Part shown: piece after piece, positions 45,342 to 54,363 of the stretch
How positions within the stretch are numbered: the first letter of the stretch is position 1
Layout of the letters: each line of letters opens with the position of its first letter
Assembly (NCBI GenBank): GCA_035541455.1
Contig: DATKNH010000109.1
Location: forward strand, 1-63,754
Reading direction: 5' to 3'
DNA: 63,754 bases
DNA from: Syntrophorhabdales bacterium
Lineage (GTDB): Bacteria > Desulfobacterota > Syntrophorhabdia > Syntrophorhabdales > WCHB1-27
The notes under the pieces: model-generated
What the model was told of the DNA's origin: nothing
Database searches by the model: none
What the model saw: the letters and a program-made list of their open reading frames with translations, nothing else
Translations under genes and position numbers: made by a program

Positions 45342-46172
45342 GTGGCCCTTGACATGATTTCCCTTCTCCTGGTTTCACTGCCGGTCGGGTTTGTTGGTTC
45401 TCTCACCGGCCTGGGAGGAGCCAGTATCCTCGTGCCGATTCTTGTTTTTCTTGGATTGCCCATAAAAGAAGCTATCGCGTCAGCGCTTGTCAGCGTCATC
45501 GCTACATCCAGCGGCTCGGCATCCGCATACGTGAAGGATAAACTTGCTAACGTTAAGATCGCCATGTACCTCGAAATGTTCACAAGTGTCGGAGCCATCA
45601 TAGGGGCGACGATCACGACCCTGATCGCACCCGTCTATCTCTATTTCTTCTTCGCGCTTTTTCTGATGACCTCATTCCTGAAATTGCGCCACCGGCCGAT
45701 TGCCAGTTCTGCAACTCCCGCGCATATACGCCTTTCGCGATGGCTTCAGCTGGAAGGGAGCTATTTCGATGAGGCAAAGAGGGAAACCGTCGACTATACG
45801 GCGGAGCGGCCGTTGCTTGGCGGGTTGGGTATGATGGTTGCGGGTCTCGCCGCAGGCATGCTTGGCATCGGAGCAGGGGCTTTCAAGGTGACGGTGCAGG
45901 AGAACATACTGAGGCTTCCGCCAAAAGTAGCGAGCACCACGAGCAATTTCATTGTGGGCATGACGGCGTTGGCCGGCATCAGCGTCTACTTCTTCAGCGG
46001 CCTTCTGAATGTGACCTTGATGGCGCCGTTGGCAGTAGGTACCACTCTCGGTGCAATAGCAGGGGGCAGGGTATTGAACAGGCTCAACGATCATACGTTG
46101 CGCCTCCTTTTCTATTGTATTGTCGTCCTGCTGATTGTGCAGATGCTCTATAAAGGGGTCAGACTCTTATGA
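45342..46172 (+). CDS. TauE/SafE-family sulfite/organosulfonate exporter-like permease
   Basis: 276 aa with GTG start 45342 and little ribosome site. Seven or eight transmembrane helices; family signatures at GFVGSLTGLGGASILVPIL near the N-terminus and the second repeat GLAAGMLGIGAGAFKVT. Such permeases export sulfite, sulfonates or related small anions. It is followed by DUF1634 with a 4-bp overlap, a common pair in anaerobes, and preceded by the ArsR pseudogene. Relation to the sulfur-linked molybdoenzyme nearby is plausible but not shown. Confidence 0.9.
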   Translation: MALDMISLLLVSLPVGFVGSLTGLGGASILVPILVFLGLPIKEAIASALVSVIATSSGSASAYVKDKLANVKIAMYLEMFTSVGAIIGATITTLIAPVYLYFFFALFLMTSFLKLRHRPIASSATPAHIRLSRWLQLEGSYFDEAKRETVDYTAERPLLGGLGMMVAGLAAGMLGIGAGAFKVTVQENILRLPPKVASTTSNFIVGMTALAGISVYFFSGLLNVTLMAPLAVGTTLGAIAGGRVLNRLNDHTLRLLFYCIVVLLIVQMLYKGVRLL

Positions 46173-46558
46173 ATCGAAGAGCGACAGGCAGCGGAGAGAC
46201 CAAACTGGAGATGCTGATCAGCTACGTCCTCATCGGGGGCGTCATAACAAGCCTCCTGTTTGTAATCGCAGGTATGGTTCTTTTTTATCGTGAATACGGC
46301 AATGTGGCTGTTTCTCACAGCAGCCAGATGTTTCTCCGGGGGGAAGATTTTTTTCTGTTTTTTGTGCAACTCTTCAGGGAATCAAACTCCGAATTGTCTA
46401 TCAGGGTGATTACCATCGGTATCGCGGTGCTCATCCTGACGCCTTACATCAGGGCCCTGCTTTCGGTCATCTATTTTGCGGCCAGGGAAAACGCGAAATA
46501 CCTGGTGATCACCTCGTTTGTCCTCGTACTCCTCACGATAAGCCTGCTGCTGCATTGA
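46169..46558 (+). CDS. DUF1634 family membrane protein
   Basis: 129 aa, start overlapping the permease stop. Three hydrophobic helices (MLISYVLIGGVITSLLFVIAG at the first) with LTPYIRALLSVIYFAARENAK, the family's conserved motif region (TPxxR, FxxxxD/E). DUF1634 members accompany TauE/SafE permeases and may be accessory subunits. Confidence 0.87.
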   Translation: MNRRATGSGETKLEMLISYVLIGGVITSLLFVIAGMVLFYREYGNVAVSHSSQMFLRGEDFFLFFVQLFRESNSELSIRVITIGIAVLILTPYIRALLSVIYFAARENAKYLVITSFVLVLLTISLLLH

Positions 46559-46580
46559 ATTTCTTGTTAGTGAGGATCGC

Positions 46581-46742
46581 CTATTTCGAAGGCGCTTTTT
46601 CGGCTTGCTTTTCGAGCGTGTATCCGCTGGGATAGCTGGCCGGAGCGGTGCTCTGTCCCGGTCCCGGGCCGCACGACGTTGCGCATGCGTAGGCGAAAAG
46701 CGACGTGCCGATGAGCAGCAGGCTCAATTTCAATCTTTTCAT
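46581..46742 (-). CDS. Short putative lipoprotein (53 aa)
   Basis: Minus-strand frame of 54 codons, ATG at 46742 with a GAGGAGG ribosome site 8 bases ahead. Translation begins MKRLKLSLLLIGTSLFAYAC, a signal peptide with Cys at the lipobox position, then a second Cys (TSCGPGPG) and a short polar tail. Convergent with DUF1634 (22 bp). Too short to assign; an outer-surface or lysis-type lipoprotein is possible. Confidence 0.7.
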   Translation of the reverse strand: MKRLKLSLLLIGTSLFAYACATSCGPGPGQSTAPASYPSGYTLEKQAEKAPSK

Positions 46743-46896
46743 CTCTTTGTCCTCCTCTAGACCCTACACTTTAAGAAACACACGTGCTGCGCACCTGTCA
46801 ATCCCGAAGATAGAATGAAAGCGCGTAAAAGCGAGCGCCAGGAAAAGGAAAGAAAAAGGATTGACAAGAGCAGTCTGAAATGGACAAATATTGGCG

Positions 46897-47673
46897 ATGG
46901 ATTTTCTGCACGCCATAATCTTCGGAATAGTTGAGGGCATCACCGAGTTTTTGCCCATATCATCGACCGGCCACCTGATGCTGACAGCCCAGGTTATGGG
47001 ACTGGGCCAGACAGAATTTCTCAAAACTTTCGAGATTGCTATACAGCTTGGCGCTATTCTCTCCGTGGTGGTTCTCTACTGGAGATCCCTTTTTGTGGAC
47101 AGGGAAATCGCAAAACGTGTTCTTGCAGCCTTCCTCCCCACGGCGGTACTGGGGCTTCTCTTCTATAAGATCATCAAGAAATATCTCCTTGCGGGCACGG
47201 GTGTCGTGCTCTGGTCTTTATTCATCGGAGGTATATTCCTGATTATCTTTGAAATTCTGCATCGCCGAAGAGTAGAGCCCTTCGATGAGCTATCTTCCAT
47301 ACCGTACTCCACCGCACTCGTGATCGGCGTGTTTCAGTCCATAGCGATGATTCCAGGAGTCTCGAGGGCTGCTGCGACTATAGTCGGAGGTCTGCTCCTG
47401 GGAGTCAGGCGCAAGACGATCGTCGAGTTTTCCTTTCTGCTGGCAGTACCCACCATGCTTGCGGCGACCTGTCTTGATCTTTACAAGAACGCCGGAAGTT
47501 TTTCCATGGCGCAGCTTGGGTCCCTGGCAGTCGGATTTGTTGTCTCCTTCGTTGCGGCATTGCTGGCTGTCAAGTTTCTGCTCAACTTCATCAAGCACCA
47601 CACATTTATCCCGTTCGGGATATATCGTGTTGCGGTTGCGCTTTTTTTCTGGGTTTTCCTTGTACTGAAGTGA
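46897..47673 (+). CDS. uppP: Undecaprenyl-diphosphatase
   Basis: 258 aa from ATG 46897 (TTG 46891 possible). The start MDFLHAIIFGIVEGITEFLP and the next SSTGHLML are the UppP/BacA active-site motif; a second catalytic block SIAMIPGVSRAAATIVGG sits near residue 150. Eight transmembrane helices. It recycles the undecaprenyl pyrophosphate carrier for peptidoglycan and gives bacitracin resistance when overproduced. A TTGACA at 46861 lies 36 bases before the ATG, so the message may have almost no leader. Confidence 0.95.
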   Translation: MDFLHAIIFGIVEGITEFLPISSTGHLMLTAQVMGLGQTEFLKTFEIAIQLGAILSVVVLYWRSLFVDREIAKRVLAAFLPTAVLGLLFYKIIKKYLLAGTGVVLWSLFIGGIFLIIFEILHRRRVEPFDELSSIPYSTALVIGVFQSIAMIPGVSRAAATIVGGLLLGVRRKTIVEFSFLLAVPTMLAATCLDLYKNAGSFSMAQLGSLAVGFVVSFVAALLAVKFLLNFIKHHTFIPFGIYRVAVALFFWVFLVLK

Positions 47674-47731
47674 CACAGTCCGAACGCGAGTCCGATGCGT
47701 ATCGCAGTCCCGGTGAGGAGGGGTGAACCAG

Positions 47732-48319
47732 ATGCCGGAGCTCGAACTCCCGAATATGGAAGAGCTGGAAAAGGAGAAAGAAAAGAGCTTTACGAAGCGG
47801 GTGGCGCTGGTCACGGCTGTCTTTGCTGTATTCCTGGCCATCACCTCATTGGGTGGCAGTAAGGCCATGAAAGAAATGCTGCTTGCGCAGCAGGAGGCAT
47901 CCAACCAGTGGGCCTACTATCAGGCGAAAGTCATCCGTGAACATCTGTACAGGTCGCAAAGCCTGATGCTGGAGGCGCAGCTCCTCGATCGCGACAACAC
48001 TATGACCCATCAGGCCAGAGAGAAAATCCAATTATTGATAAAGAAGTCGAGTGACGAGGCAGACAGGTTCGCCGCGGAGAAGAAGCAGGTTGAGGAAGAA
48101 GCAAAGAAGGTAGAGAAGGAGCGGGACACCTATCGGGCCAAAGACCCTTATTTCGAGTATGCAGAAGTATTGCTGCAGATCGCGATTGTCATGGCCTCCA
48201 TAGCAATTCTGTCTGCATTTCGTCCTATCTTTTATTTTTCCCTCGTGAGCGCTGCAGCCGGGGTTCTTCTTTCTCTTAACGGGTTTCTGATGGTATTCCG
48301 TGTGCCGTTTCTGCATTGA
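47732..48319 (+). CDS. DUF4337 family membrane protein
   Basis: 195 aa from ATG 47732 (a GTG three codons upstream lies inside the GAGGAGG ribosome site). N-terminus PELELPNMEELEKEKE is acidic; one helix at ~25-45 (LVTAVFAVFLAITSLGGSKA), a long charged coiled coil (~60-135) and two C-terminal helices. This matches the DUF4337 plan. Function unknown; 49 bp after uppP and possibly cotranscribed. Confidence 0.85.
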   Translation: MPELELPNMEELEKEKEKSFTKRVALVTAVFAVFLAITSLGGSKAMKEMLLAQQEASNQWAYYQAKVIREHLYRSQSLMLEAQLLDRDNTMTHQAREKIQLLIKKSSDEADRFAAEKKQVEEEAKKVEKERDTYRAKDPYFEYAEVLLQIAIVMASIAILSAFRPIFYFSLVSAAAGVLLSLNGFLMVFRVPFLH

Positions 48320-48456
48320 TAATGGCCCTTCGCGTCTTAAATAGCTCTGTAGTGCCTTTTTCCGCGGATTGAAATAGTGATTGGTTAGTCGGATTTTTGG
48401 CCGGCTGTTTGCATTGGGCGATGTTGTAAGACAACGCAGCTATGCTGGAATGCTAA

Positions 48457-48465
48457 GGGGGGGGG
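48457..48465 (+). repeat. Run of nine G just before the HPr-like gene
   Basis: A homopolymer of nine G lies 10 bases before the ATG at 48476 and may serve as ribosome site. Such tracts slip during replication and can alter translation level or promoter spacing (phase variation). Also a common place for sequencing errors. Confidence 0.6.
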
Positions 48466-48475
48466 TCACACGTAC

Positions 48476-49102
48476 ATGGTGGATGTGAAGAAGGTCGATC
48501 TCATTCCGTCGGAGCTGGCCGCAATAGAGACTCATAAATACTTTATGTCCGTAAACCAGGGCCGGGAGGTCTCTATCGAGGAAGCCATCGAGGACTTTGT
48601 CGAAAAATACAGGGCAGGCTGGCTTCAGGAGAAGCAGCGGCTGGACAACGAGGAGCAGATGAGGGAGATCGAGAGACATAAGTATTTGCGCTCGACCGAA
48701 GCCGGATACGATATAGGGAGGAGGGTGGCCTCACAGGAATGGATCGTAAAGTATGCCCATATATGGAGGGAGGCGAAGGAATCGCTCCAAGCCCACGGCT
48801 TCCTGCAGGTCAATCTGATTGTTCAGAACAAGGAGGGCCTCCACATGGGTCCTGCGTCACGGCTTTCGGAAATTGCCAGGAGTTGTGACTGTGACATCTA
48901 TGTTCACAGAAAGGGGATGGAATACTACAACCTGGTTCTGAATGGAAAAGAATACCTGAATGTAAAATCGGTTATTTCAATCCTTCAGCTGGACGCAGCC
49001 ATGGGAGAAGAATTGCAGTTTATAGCTACCGGAGCACAGGCTAAAGAGGCTCTGGACGAGGTCACACTCCTCCTCAGTGAACCGGATACGGAGTCACCCT
49101 AG
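48476..49102 (+). CDS. HPr-like domain protein with duplicated N-terminal motif
   Basis: 208 aa, ATG 48476 after a G-rich stretch. Residues ~15-55 and ~65-105 are two copies of a motif: E-x-HKY-x-x-S, then a Gly and W-x-x-E (ETHKYFMSVNQGREVS versus ERHKYLRSTEAGYDIG), ending FVEKYRAGW and IVKYAHIW. The C-terminal ~95 residues are an HPr fold: VNLIVQNKEGLHMGPAS, with the phosphorylatable His kept but the next Arg of GLHARPA replaced by Gly, and VKSVISIL with the Ser of the regulatory site. It may be a non-canonical phosphocarrier or regulator; no EI or EII gene is in the window. Confidence 0.8.
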   Translation: MVDVKKVDLIPSELAAIETHKYFMSVNQGREVSIEEAIEDFVEKYRAGWLQEKQRLDNEEQMREIERHKYLRSTEAGYDIGRRVASQEWIVKYAHIWREAKESLQAHGFLQVNLIVQNKEGLHMGPASRLSEIARSCDCDIYVHRKGMEYYNLVLNGKEYLNVKSVISILQLDAAMGEELQFIATGAQAKEALDEVTLLLSEPDTESP

Positions 49103-49152
49103 GCGTTTCGGCTACCGCGGACGTTTCCTAACCCGGTGCCACCCCGTCATAG

Positions 49153-49743
49153 TCATAGACCAAATTTTCCAGTGATCTTCGTCGTAGCCAGCGTCTTGCC
49201 TTCCAGTGCTTTCTGAAAGGCCTGGAGTGAAACGTTTGTGTCCAGATCAAGTTTCTCGACGCTCAGGGCGTAGAGGGTGATCACGTAGGGGTGGTCGCCC
49301 GAACCTTTCGGTGGCTGCGGTCCTCCATAGCCGGTTTCCCCGAAGGAATTCTTCAGTTCGAGGGATCCAGGGGGCATTTTCTTTCCGGATGTTCCCGGTT
49401 CAAGTGCGGTAGTCGTCGCAGGGATATTGATCACGAGCCAATGGACCCAATTCCTTGCCACCGGATGAGGATCAACCATGGAAAGGGCAAAGGACTTTGT
49501 TCCCGCAGGTGCGTTCTTCCACGCAAGAGGGAGTGAGACGTTCTTCCCTCCTGCTCCCGGCATAACATACTGAACCGGGATTTTTTCTCCATCCTTTAAG
49601 GCGGTCGATGAAATCTCCATGTCACTCCCTCCTTGCCCCTGCGCGTGTGCAAGGGCCAGTAGCACAAACCACACCGCAAGCATTGTCCTGCGGGTCAATT
49701 GGAAGAGTTTTGTGCTGAAACACGTGCGCCGGAATTCTCTCAT
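49153..49743 (-). CDS. YbhB/YbcL (PEBP-like) family protein, exported
   Basis: 196 aa with an N-terminal signal (about residues 1-36, LAVWFVLLALAHAQG). The PEBP fold is shown by DMEISSTALKDGEKIPVQYV, LSMVDPHPVARNWVHWLVIN and GETGYGGPQPPKGSGDHPYV. Bacterial PEBP homologues bind phosphorylated or carboxylated ligands; their role is largely unknown. Stands alone, convergent with the HPr-like gene. Confidence 0.93.
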   Translation of the reverse strand: MREFRRTCFSTKLFQLTRRTMLAVWFVLLALAHAQGQGGSDMEISSTALKDGEKIPVQYVMPGAGGKNVSLPLAWKNAPAGTKSFALSMVDPHPVARNWVHWLVINIPATTTALEPGTSGKKMPPGSLELKNSFGETGYGGPQPPKGSGDHPYVITLYALSVEKLDLDTNVSLQAFQKALEGKTLATTKITGKFGL

Positions 49744-49814
49744 TTGTCCCCCAGTATATCGTAACCTAAGTCTCGCCCGGAGGCCATGTCAACGAGGACT
49801 CCGTCAAGATCTCT

Positions 49815-50975
49815 TCAGAAGATTCCGCCAATACTCTTGGCGTAACCTGTCATCTCGATATAGCCCTCACAGGAGACTTCTTTCCCTCCCGATGTCCCGG
49901 TGCCGATGACCGTACCTTCCCAATAGATGATGCCCGTAGAGCCTTCGGTGAGAAGTTCCTGGTCCGCGACAAGGGGTTTCACACTGACCTCTATGCGCTG
50001 CGAAGGTATGCTTATGCGCCAGTGGCTCGGATAGACCGCTTCACTCTTCTGGCTCTTCCAACGATCAAGCACTTCCATCTGGATATCTCCAAGCCTGAGG
50101 TGTGTTACCCGTCCCGAATGGTCCACAAGAGTCCCCGATGACGAGGGCTCCACAGTGCCATCTTTGCGTCTCAAGAGGTAGATCATCAGATCCCGCCTAT
50201 CTGACAGATGAATACTGAACCAGTCCCATCCGACCTGGTCGCCAGCCAGCTGATTCGAACCGAACTCGTGGTCGAACCAGCTTGTCCCTTTCACTGGGAG
50301 GGTGTGTGGTGATCCAGGCGTCTTCAACGTGCCAACCGTCTCCAGATCTGTAAATGAATAGTAGTAGCTCGCTTGTCCCCCCCGCGGTCCTTTCCTGCTC
50401 AATCCATGTTCACCGTGGAGCACAACCGATTTTCGCGGCGCGAGATCAAGCGCCAGGCTCATCTGATCGTTGCGTGCCTGGATGTGTATCGTGTTGTTCT
50501 CCATTGTTGCGGACCAACTGAGGAGCCACACCTGCATGCGATCCTGAGCGGCTCCGGCGAGTCCCGGCCCACTCCTCGATACCCTTTCGTCATAGGAGAA
50601 ACGTCCGGCTGCGGCGTCGGTAAGAGTAAAATGGGCGAGATAGAGGTCGCGCAGGGACCAGGCATTCTGCGGATCTTCGGGATGTTTAAGAACAGCCTGG
50701 CGAAAGAAAGTGACTTGGTATCCGTAGCGTTTTCCCGTAGCGTCCGCCAGGTTGCCGGTGAAGTACCACCATTCCGTACGGAATTGGGGGTGAGAGCCGT
50801 GATCACGGGGGAAAGCCCACTGCCACGGCCCGATCGCCTGTTTCCAGTCTGCATCAGTGACTGCCGACTCTGTCAGCACCAGTGAGGGTACTGCGAGCAG
50901 AACGGCGGCAGCGAGAAGCGTAGCAGCCTTGCGCCTTGCGCCTTGCGCCTTGAGCCTGTGGTTGATGCTCGTCAC
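49815..50975 (-). CDS. CrtC/AttH-like lipocalin-fold secreted protein
   Basis: 386 aa, GTG start 50975 with GGAGGAG just ahead, 6 bp after the FtsX-type gene's stop. Positively charged N-terminus then a hydrophobic signal (AATLLAAAVLLAVPSLVL). The body has the CrtC/AttH (carotenoid 1,2-hydratase-like, lipocalin) signatures: DHGSHPQFRTEWWYFTGNL, GTSWFDHEFGSNQL and GWDWFSIHLSDRRDLMIYLL. In other bacteria an AttH-like protein follows LolDE/MacB-type ABC genes, suggesting envelope transport of a lipid or hydrophobic compound. Codons ~8-16 include the heptamer repeat noted separately. Confidence 0.9.
   Translation of the reverse strand: MTSINHRLKAQGARRKAATLLAAAVLLAVPSLVLTESAVTDADWKQAIGPWQWAFPRDHGSHPQFRTEWWYFTGNLADATGKRYGYQVTFFRQAVLKHPEDPQNAWSLRDLYLAHFTLTDAAAGRFSYDERVSRSGPGLAGAAQDRMQVWLLSWSATMENNTIHIQARNDQMSLALDLAPRKSVVLHGEHGLSRKGPRGGQASYYYSFTDLETVGTLKTPGSPHTLPVKGTSWFDHEFGSNQLAGDQVGWDWFSIHLSDRRDLMIYLLRRKDGTVEPSSSGTLVDHSGRVTHLRLGDIQMEVLDRWKSQKSEAVYPSHWRISIPSQRIEVSVKPLVADQELLTEGSTGIIYWEGTVIGTGTSGGKEVSCEGYIEMTGYAKSIGGIF
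50928..50955. repeat. Heptanucleotide tandem repeat inside the CrtC-like gene
   Basis: Three perfect copies of CTTGCGC followed by CTTGAGC (50928-50955, plus strand), just after the GTG start of the CrtC-like gene. Each gain or loss of one 7-base unit would shift the reading frame, a possible phase-variation switch. Confidence 0.8.
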
Positions 50976-50981
50976 TGTCTC

Positions 50982-53468
50982 TCACTCCTCCCGTATCTGC
51001 ATCTGGGGATAGGTTCTGCACACTTTCCAGATGGGGTAGGCGGCAGCCCCTAAACTTGCGACAAGGGCCGTCAGCGCAGTCCACACATAGGGACCCGGCT
51101 CAGCATAGAAGAATATGGTCCAGTTAAAGCTTCGCAGATTGATCACGTTGATCAGGAGAACGGCCAGAATTGTACCGACGCCGGTGCTCAGAAGATAGCT
51201 GACCGCGCCCATGCCCAGTCCTTCCAAAAGCGTCATTGTGGCGATCTGAAATGTTGAGAAGCCGAGGGAGCGATAGATGCCGAAATCGCGACGTCGCTCC
51301 ATGAACAGCGTGAGCAGCGCACCTGCGATGCCGAAGAAGGCAACGACAATCGCCAGAGCACGCATGGAGCGGGTGACCGCAAAGGTGTTGTCAAACACCT
51401 TGAGGATACTGGCGCGAAGCTGTGACTGGGTCTGAACGGGCAGGCCCCTGGCCTCAGCTCTTCTTTTTATGTCATGAATAATTTCTGCCCGGTGAGGGTT
51501 GTCAGGATCGATAAACACCGCAAGGCTGTTGATGGTATGGTCTCCAAAGACGCGAAGGAACGTGGAGCGATCCATCATCAGAAGACCGTGCTCTGTTGTG
51601 TAGTCGTAGAAGATACCGCCTACCATGAATTTTTCGTGGCCGTGCGCTCCCTCGAGCACTATCGCGTCGCCGGAATTAATATGAAAACGTCGCGCGAAAC
51701 TCTCGGAGATAACTACGCCGCCGTGCTTGACCGGATCCCAGTTTTCGCTTCCGCCTTTCAGCCATCCAAAGCGCGTGAATCGCTGCACCACGGCAGCATC
51801 GACAGAGGCGACGTAGACAGGAACGCCGCGGTATAGTACCTGGACATTCCGGTAGGGATCTGCCCCGCCCAAGCCGGGAATCTGCTTGACCTCTTCATAG
51901 AAAGATTCGGGTACATCGGCCTCGCCTATCTTGCCTATATAGATCTCACCGCGGAGCTGTGAGTCCATCCACCAGACAAGCGACTGGCGGAAGCTGCCAA
52001 TCATGGCGCCGAGACCGACAGACATGGAAAGAGCTACCATGAACGCAGCAACCGCAACAGCGGTACGGCCAAGATTTTGCCGAATGTTCCCGGCGGCTAT
52101 TTTTCCAGGAAGTCCGCCCAGGAAGCCCAACAGCCACTTCAGGCTGGAGTGGGCCGCGACGAGGATCGTGCCTGTGAGGAGACTGGCCCCGATTAGAAAG
52201 GCAAAGACACCGGTAAATCCCACATAAATATGCGTCCGCGGCAGGGCGAGAAGAAGAGCGCTGATAGCCATGATTGCCAGACCGGCAACCGATGTCTTGT
52301 GGGCTATGCGTCCGCTCTTGCGGTCAACTACCCGGCCTGAGAGAGCTTTTATCGGCTCGGTGCGGACTATTTCCAGCAGCGGCAGGGCGCCGCCCAGGAT
52401 ACTGGCTCCGCAGCCAAGGCCTATCCCGGCAAGCAAAACCCAGTTCGACCAGACGGCAGGTTCGGGTCGGAGAAAAAAGTAGAGATCGCTGATGCTGGTG
52501 CCGATAAGCGCTGTTAAGAATCGGGTCAAGATAAAACCGATAAGACTGCCGAGTACACCCCCGGCCACGCCGAGTATGAGAATTTCCGTCAGGAAGGCTG
52601 TTATGATCTCATATCTCCGGGCGCCCAGGCTGCGCAGAATCCCGGAGTCGCGTCTGCGGTTCACCACCGCAAACATCGCCGTATTGTAGATCAGGAAGAC
52701 ACCTACAAAGAGGGCGAGAAGGGAAAGGGCCTCGAGGTTAAGGCGGAAAGCCCCGAGCATCGCAGACAGTGTCACGCTCCGCTCCTGCCCTGACTGTATG
52801 AGAAAGCCCTTTTCCCATCGTGTGCGAAAGCCCGTCTGATCATTGAGAATGAGATCCACTCTATCCACCAAGCCCTTTAGTCCAAAAAGCTCCTGAGCGT
52901 GAGCAATGTCCATGAGCACGAGCGGTTCGCCTGACAGATTCGAGAACGTGCCCATGACCCGGAGCGTACCCTTTGTGGTCGGAAGCAGCGAACCTGGTGA
53001 TAGGTTCAGTTGGAGGGCCAGTTCCCTGTCGACAAGCACGGTATTGTTATCCAGAATAAAGGAAAGAAGAGTAGTGCGGCCGCCTGTTTTGTTTTTTGTC
53101 TGAGAGTCGGCGATCTCGGGACGCAGTGCACGATCCAAAAAAGGATCGATGCCGAGGAAACGTACAAGGTCGTCGTTCCGAAGTCGCAGCTTCCTGTCAA
53201 TTACGGGCGAGAACCTTTCCACTGCCGGATCGCGGGCGAGGGCCGCAAGTATCTGTTCCTCCATCGGCCCGGCAGGCCGCTGCATGGAATGGGTCGCTTT
53301 GCCGCTCAAAAAACCGACCGCCTTCGTGAAGCTGGCTAGTGCGGTGATGGCCGACATGGTCATGCCCACCACAGCGGCAACCCCGCATGCTACGCCCATC
53401 AGTTGAAGGAAGCTGAGACTCAAGCGCCTCGGCAAATAACGTAGAAATGACTTGGTGACGGATTTCAA
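50982..53468 (-). CDS. ABC transporter permease (FtsX-like, LolC/MacB type)
   Basis: 828 aa with two FtsX-type blocks. An N-terminal helix (VACGVAAVVGMTMSAITALA) precedes a periplasmic region, then three helices, a second helix pair and periplasmic region, and three C-terminal helices (FGIAGALLTLFMERRRDFGIYR). The repeated RRxDxGIxRSLG motif (RRRDSGILRSLG and ERRRDFGIYRSLG) marks the cytoplasmic coupling helices. Its start overlaps the ATPase stop, a typical two-gene transporter. Likely pulls lipoproteins, lipids or peptides from the membrane. Confidence 0.92.
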   Translation of the reverse strand: MKSVTKSFLRYLPRRLSLSFLQLMGVACGVAAVVGMTMSAITALASFTKAVGFLSGKATHSMQRPAGPMEEQILAALARDPAVERFSPVIDRKLRLRNDDLVRFLGIDPFLDRALRPEIADSQTKNKTGGRTTLLSFILDNNTVLVDRELALQLNLSPGSLLPTTKGTLRVMGTFSNLSGEPLVLMDIAHAQELFGLKGLVDRVDLILNDQTGFRTRWEKGFLIQSGQERSVTLSAMLGAFRLNLEALSLLALFVGVFLIYNTAMFAVVNRRRDSGILRSLGARRYEIITAFLTEILILGVAGGVLGSLIGFILTRFLTALIGTSISDLYFFLRPEPAVWSNWVLLAGIGLGCGASILGGALPLLEIVRTEPIKALSGRVVDRKSGRIAHKTSVAGLAIMAISALLLALPRTHIYVGFTGVFAFLIGASLLTGTILVAAHSSLKWLLGFLGGLPGKIAAGNIRQNLGRTAVAVAAFMVALSMSVGLGAMIGSFRQSLVWWMDSQLRGEIYIGKIGEADVPESFYEEVKQIPGLGGADPYRNVQVLYRGVPVYVASVDAAVVQRFTRFGWLKGGSENWDPVKHGGVVISESFARRFHINSGDAIVLEGAHGHEKFMVGGIFYDYTTEHGLLMMDRSTFLRVFGDHTINSLAVFIDPDNPHRAEIIHDIKRRAEARGLPVQTQSQLRASILKVFDNTFAVTRSMRALAIVVAFFGIAGALLTLFMERRRDFGIYRSLGFSTFQIATMTLLEGLGMGAVSYLLSTGVGTILAVLLINVINLRSFNWTIFFYAEPGPYVWTALTALVASLGAAAYPIWKVCRTYPQMQIREE

Positions 53469-54160
53469 GAAATGATTACCCCGGATGCTGCATCTTCGAC
53501 AACGATACCATCTACCATCTTGAGCACGCGGTCAGCATAACGGCAGGTGAGAGGTGCGTGGGTTGCCATAATCAGCGTTGTCCGTGATTCACGGCATTTT
53601 CGAGTGAGGAGATCGAGGATCATATCGCCGGTAGCCGTGTCCAGATTTCCGGTAGGCTCGTCAGCCAGGATTATGGATGGTCGCTTGACCAGCGCTCGCG
53701 CTATGGCGACACGCTGTTGTTCACCTCCGGACAGCTCGTTAGGGTAACGGTGCTCTTTACCGCCAAGGCCGACCTCGGTTAAAACGCTTTGGGCCCGCTC
53801 CGGATCCGGCTTGCCCACCAACTCGAGCGACAGAAACACATTCTCGAAGGCGGTGAGCGTAGGCAGGAGGTTGAAGAATTGAAACACGAATCCCAGGCTG
53901 AGCCTGCGCAGGTTTGTTCGTCCCTTCTCGCCAAGGAGCCTGAGATCTTGTCCGGTAACTTCTATGAGGCCCTTCGTGGGATAATCCAAACCGGCGATCA
54001 AGTTGAAGAGTGTGCTTTTCCCCGAGCCGCTTTTTCCGTAAAGCGCTATTACTTCACCTGCAGCTATTTCAAGACTGCTGCCGCGCAGGGCAGGAGCATT
54101 GGTGAGATCGTCCGCGTAATCCTTCCAGAGATCGACCACGCGAATTACTGTCTCGCTCAT
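53465..54160 (-). CDS. ABC transporter ATP-binding protein (LolD/MacB type)
   Basis: 231 aa from ATG 54160 (an upstream ATG would add 31 doubtful residues). Walker A ALYGKSGSGKSTLFN, signature LSGGEQQRVAIARAL and Walker B IILADEPTGNLDTA are intact. First gene of the operon with the FtsX-type permease and the CrtC/AttH-like protein. Confidence 0.94.
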   Translation of the reverse strand: MSETVIRVVDLWKDYADDLTNAPALRGSSLEIAAGEVIALYGKSGSGKSTLFNLIAGLDYPTKGLIEVTGQDLRLLGEKGRTNLRRLSLGFVFQFFNLLPTLTAFENVFLSLELVGKPDPERAQSVLTEVGLGGKEHRYPNELSGGEQQRVAIARALVKRPSIILADEPTGNLDTATGDMILDLLTRKCRESRTTLIMATHAPLTCRYADRVLKMVDGIVVEDAASGVIIS

Positions 54161-54363
54161 TCTTTTAGCTTCTCCCGGATTGCCCACCTGCCGGCCAAAT
54201 GGAGGCAGGCTGCGAAGTTTTAGCACGCATCTTCCACGACAATCAAGCCGCAATAGATGTAGAAGCGCTCATTGCTTCAGTTTTATCCGGACCCTTTGAA
54301 TCCTGCTGGGTTAAGGAAAGGAAACCTGATACATGGGAAAAGGAAAGGGAACAGTGGAGAGGG

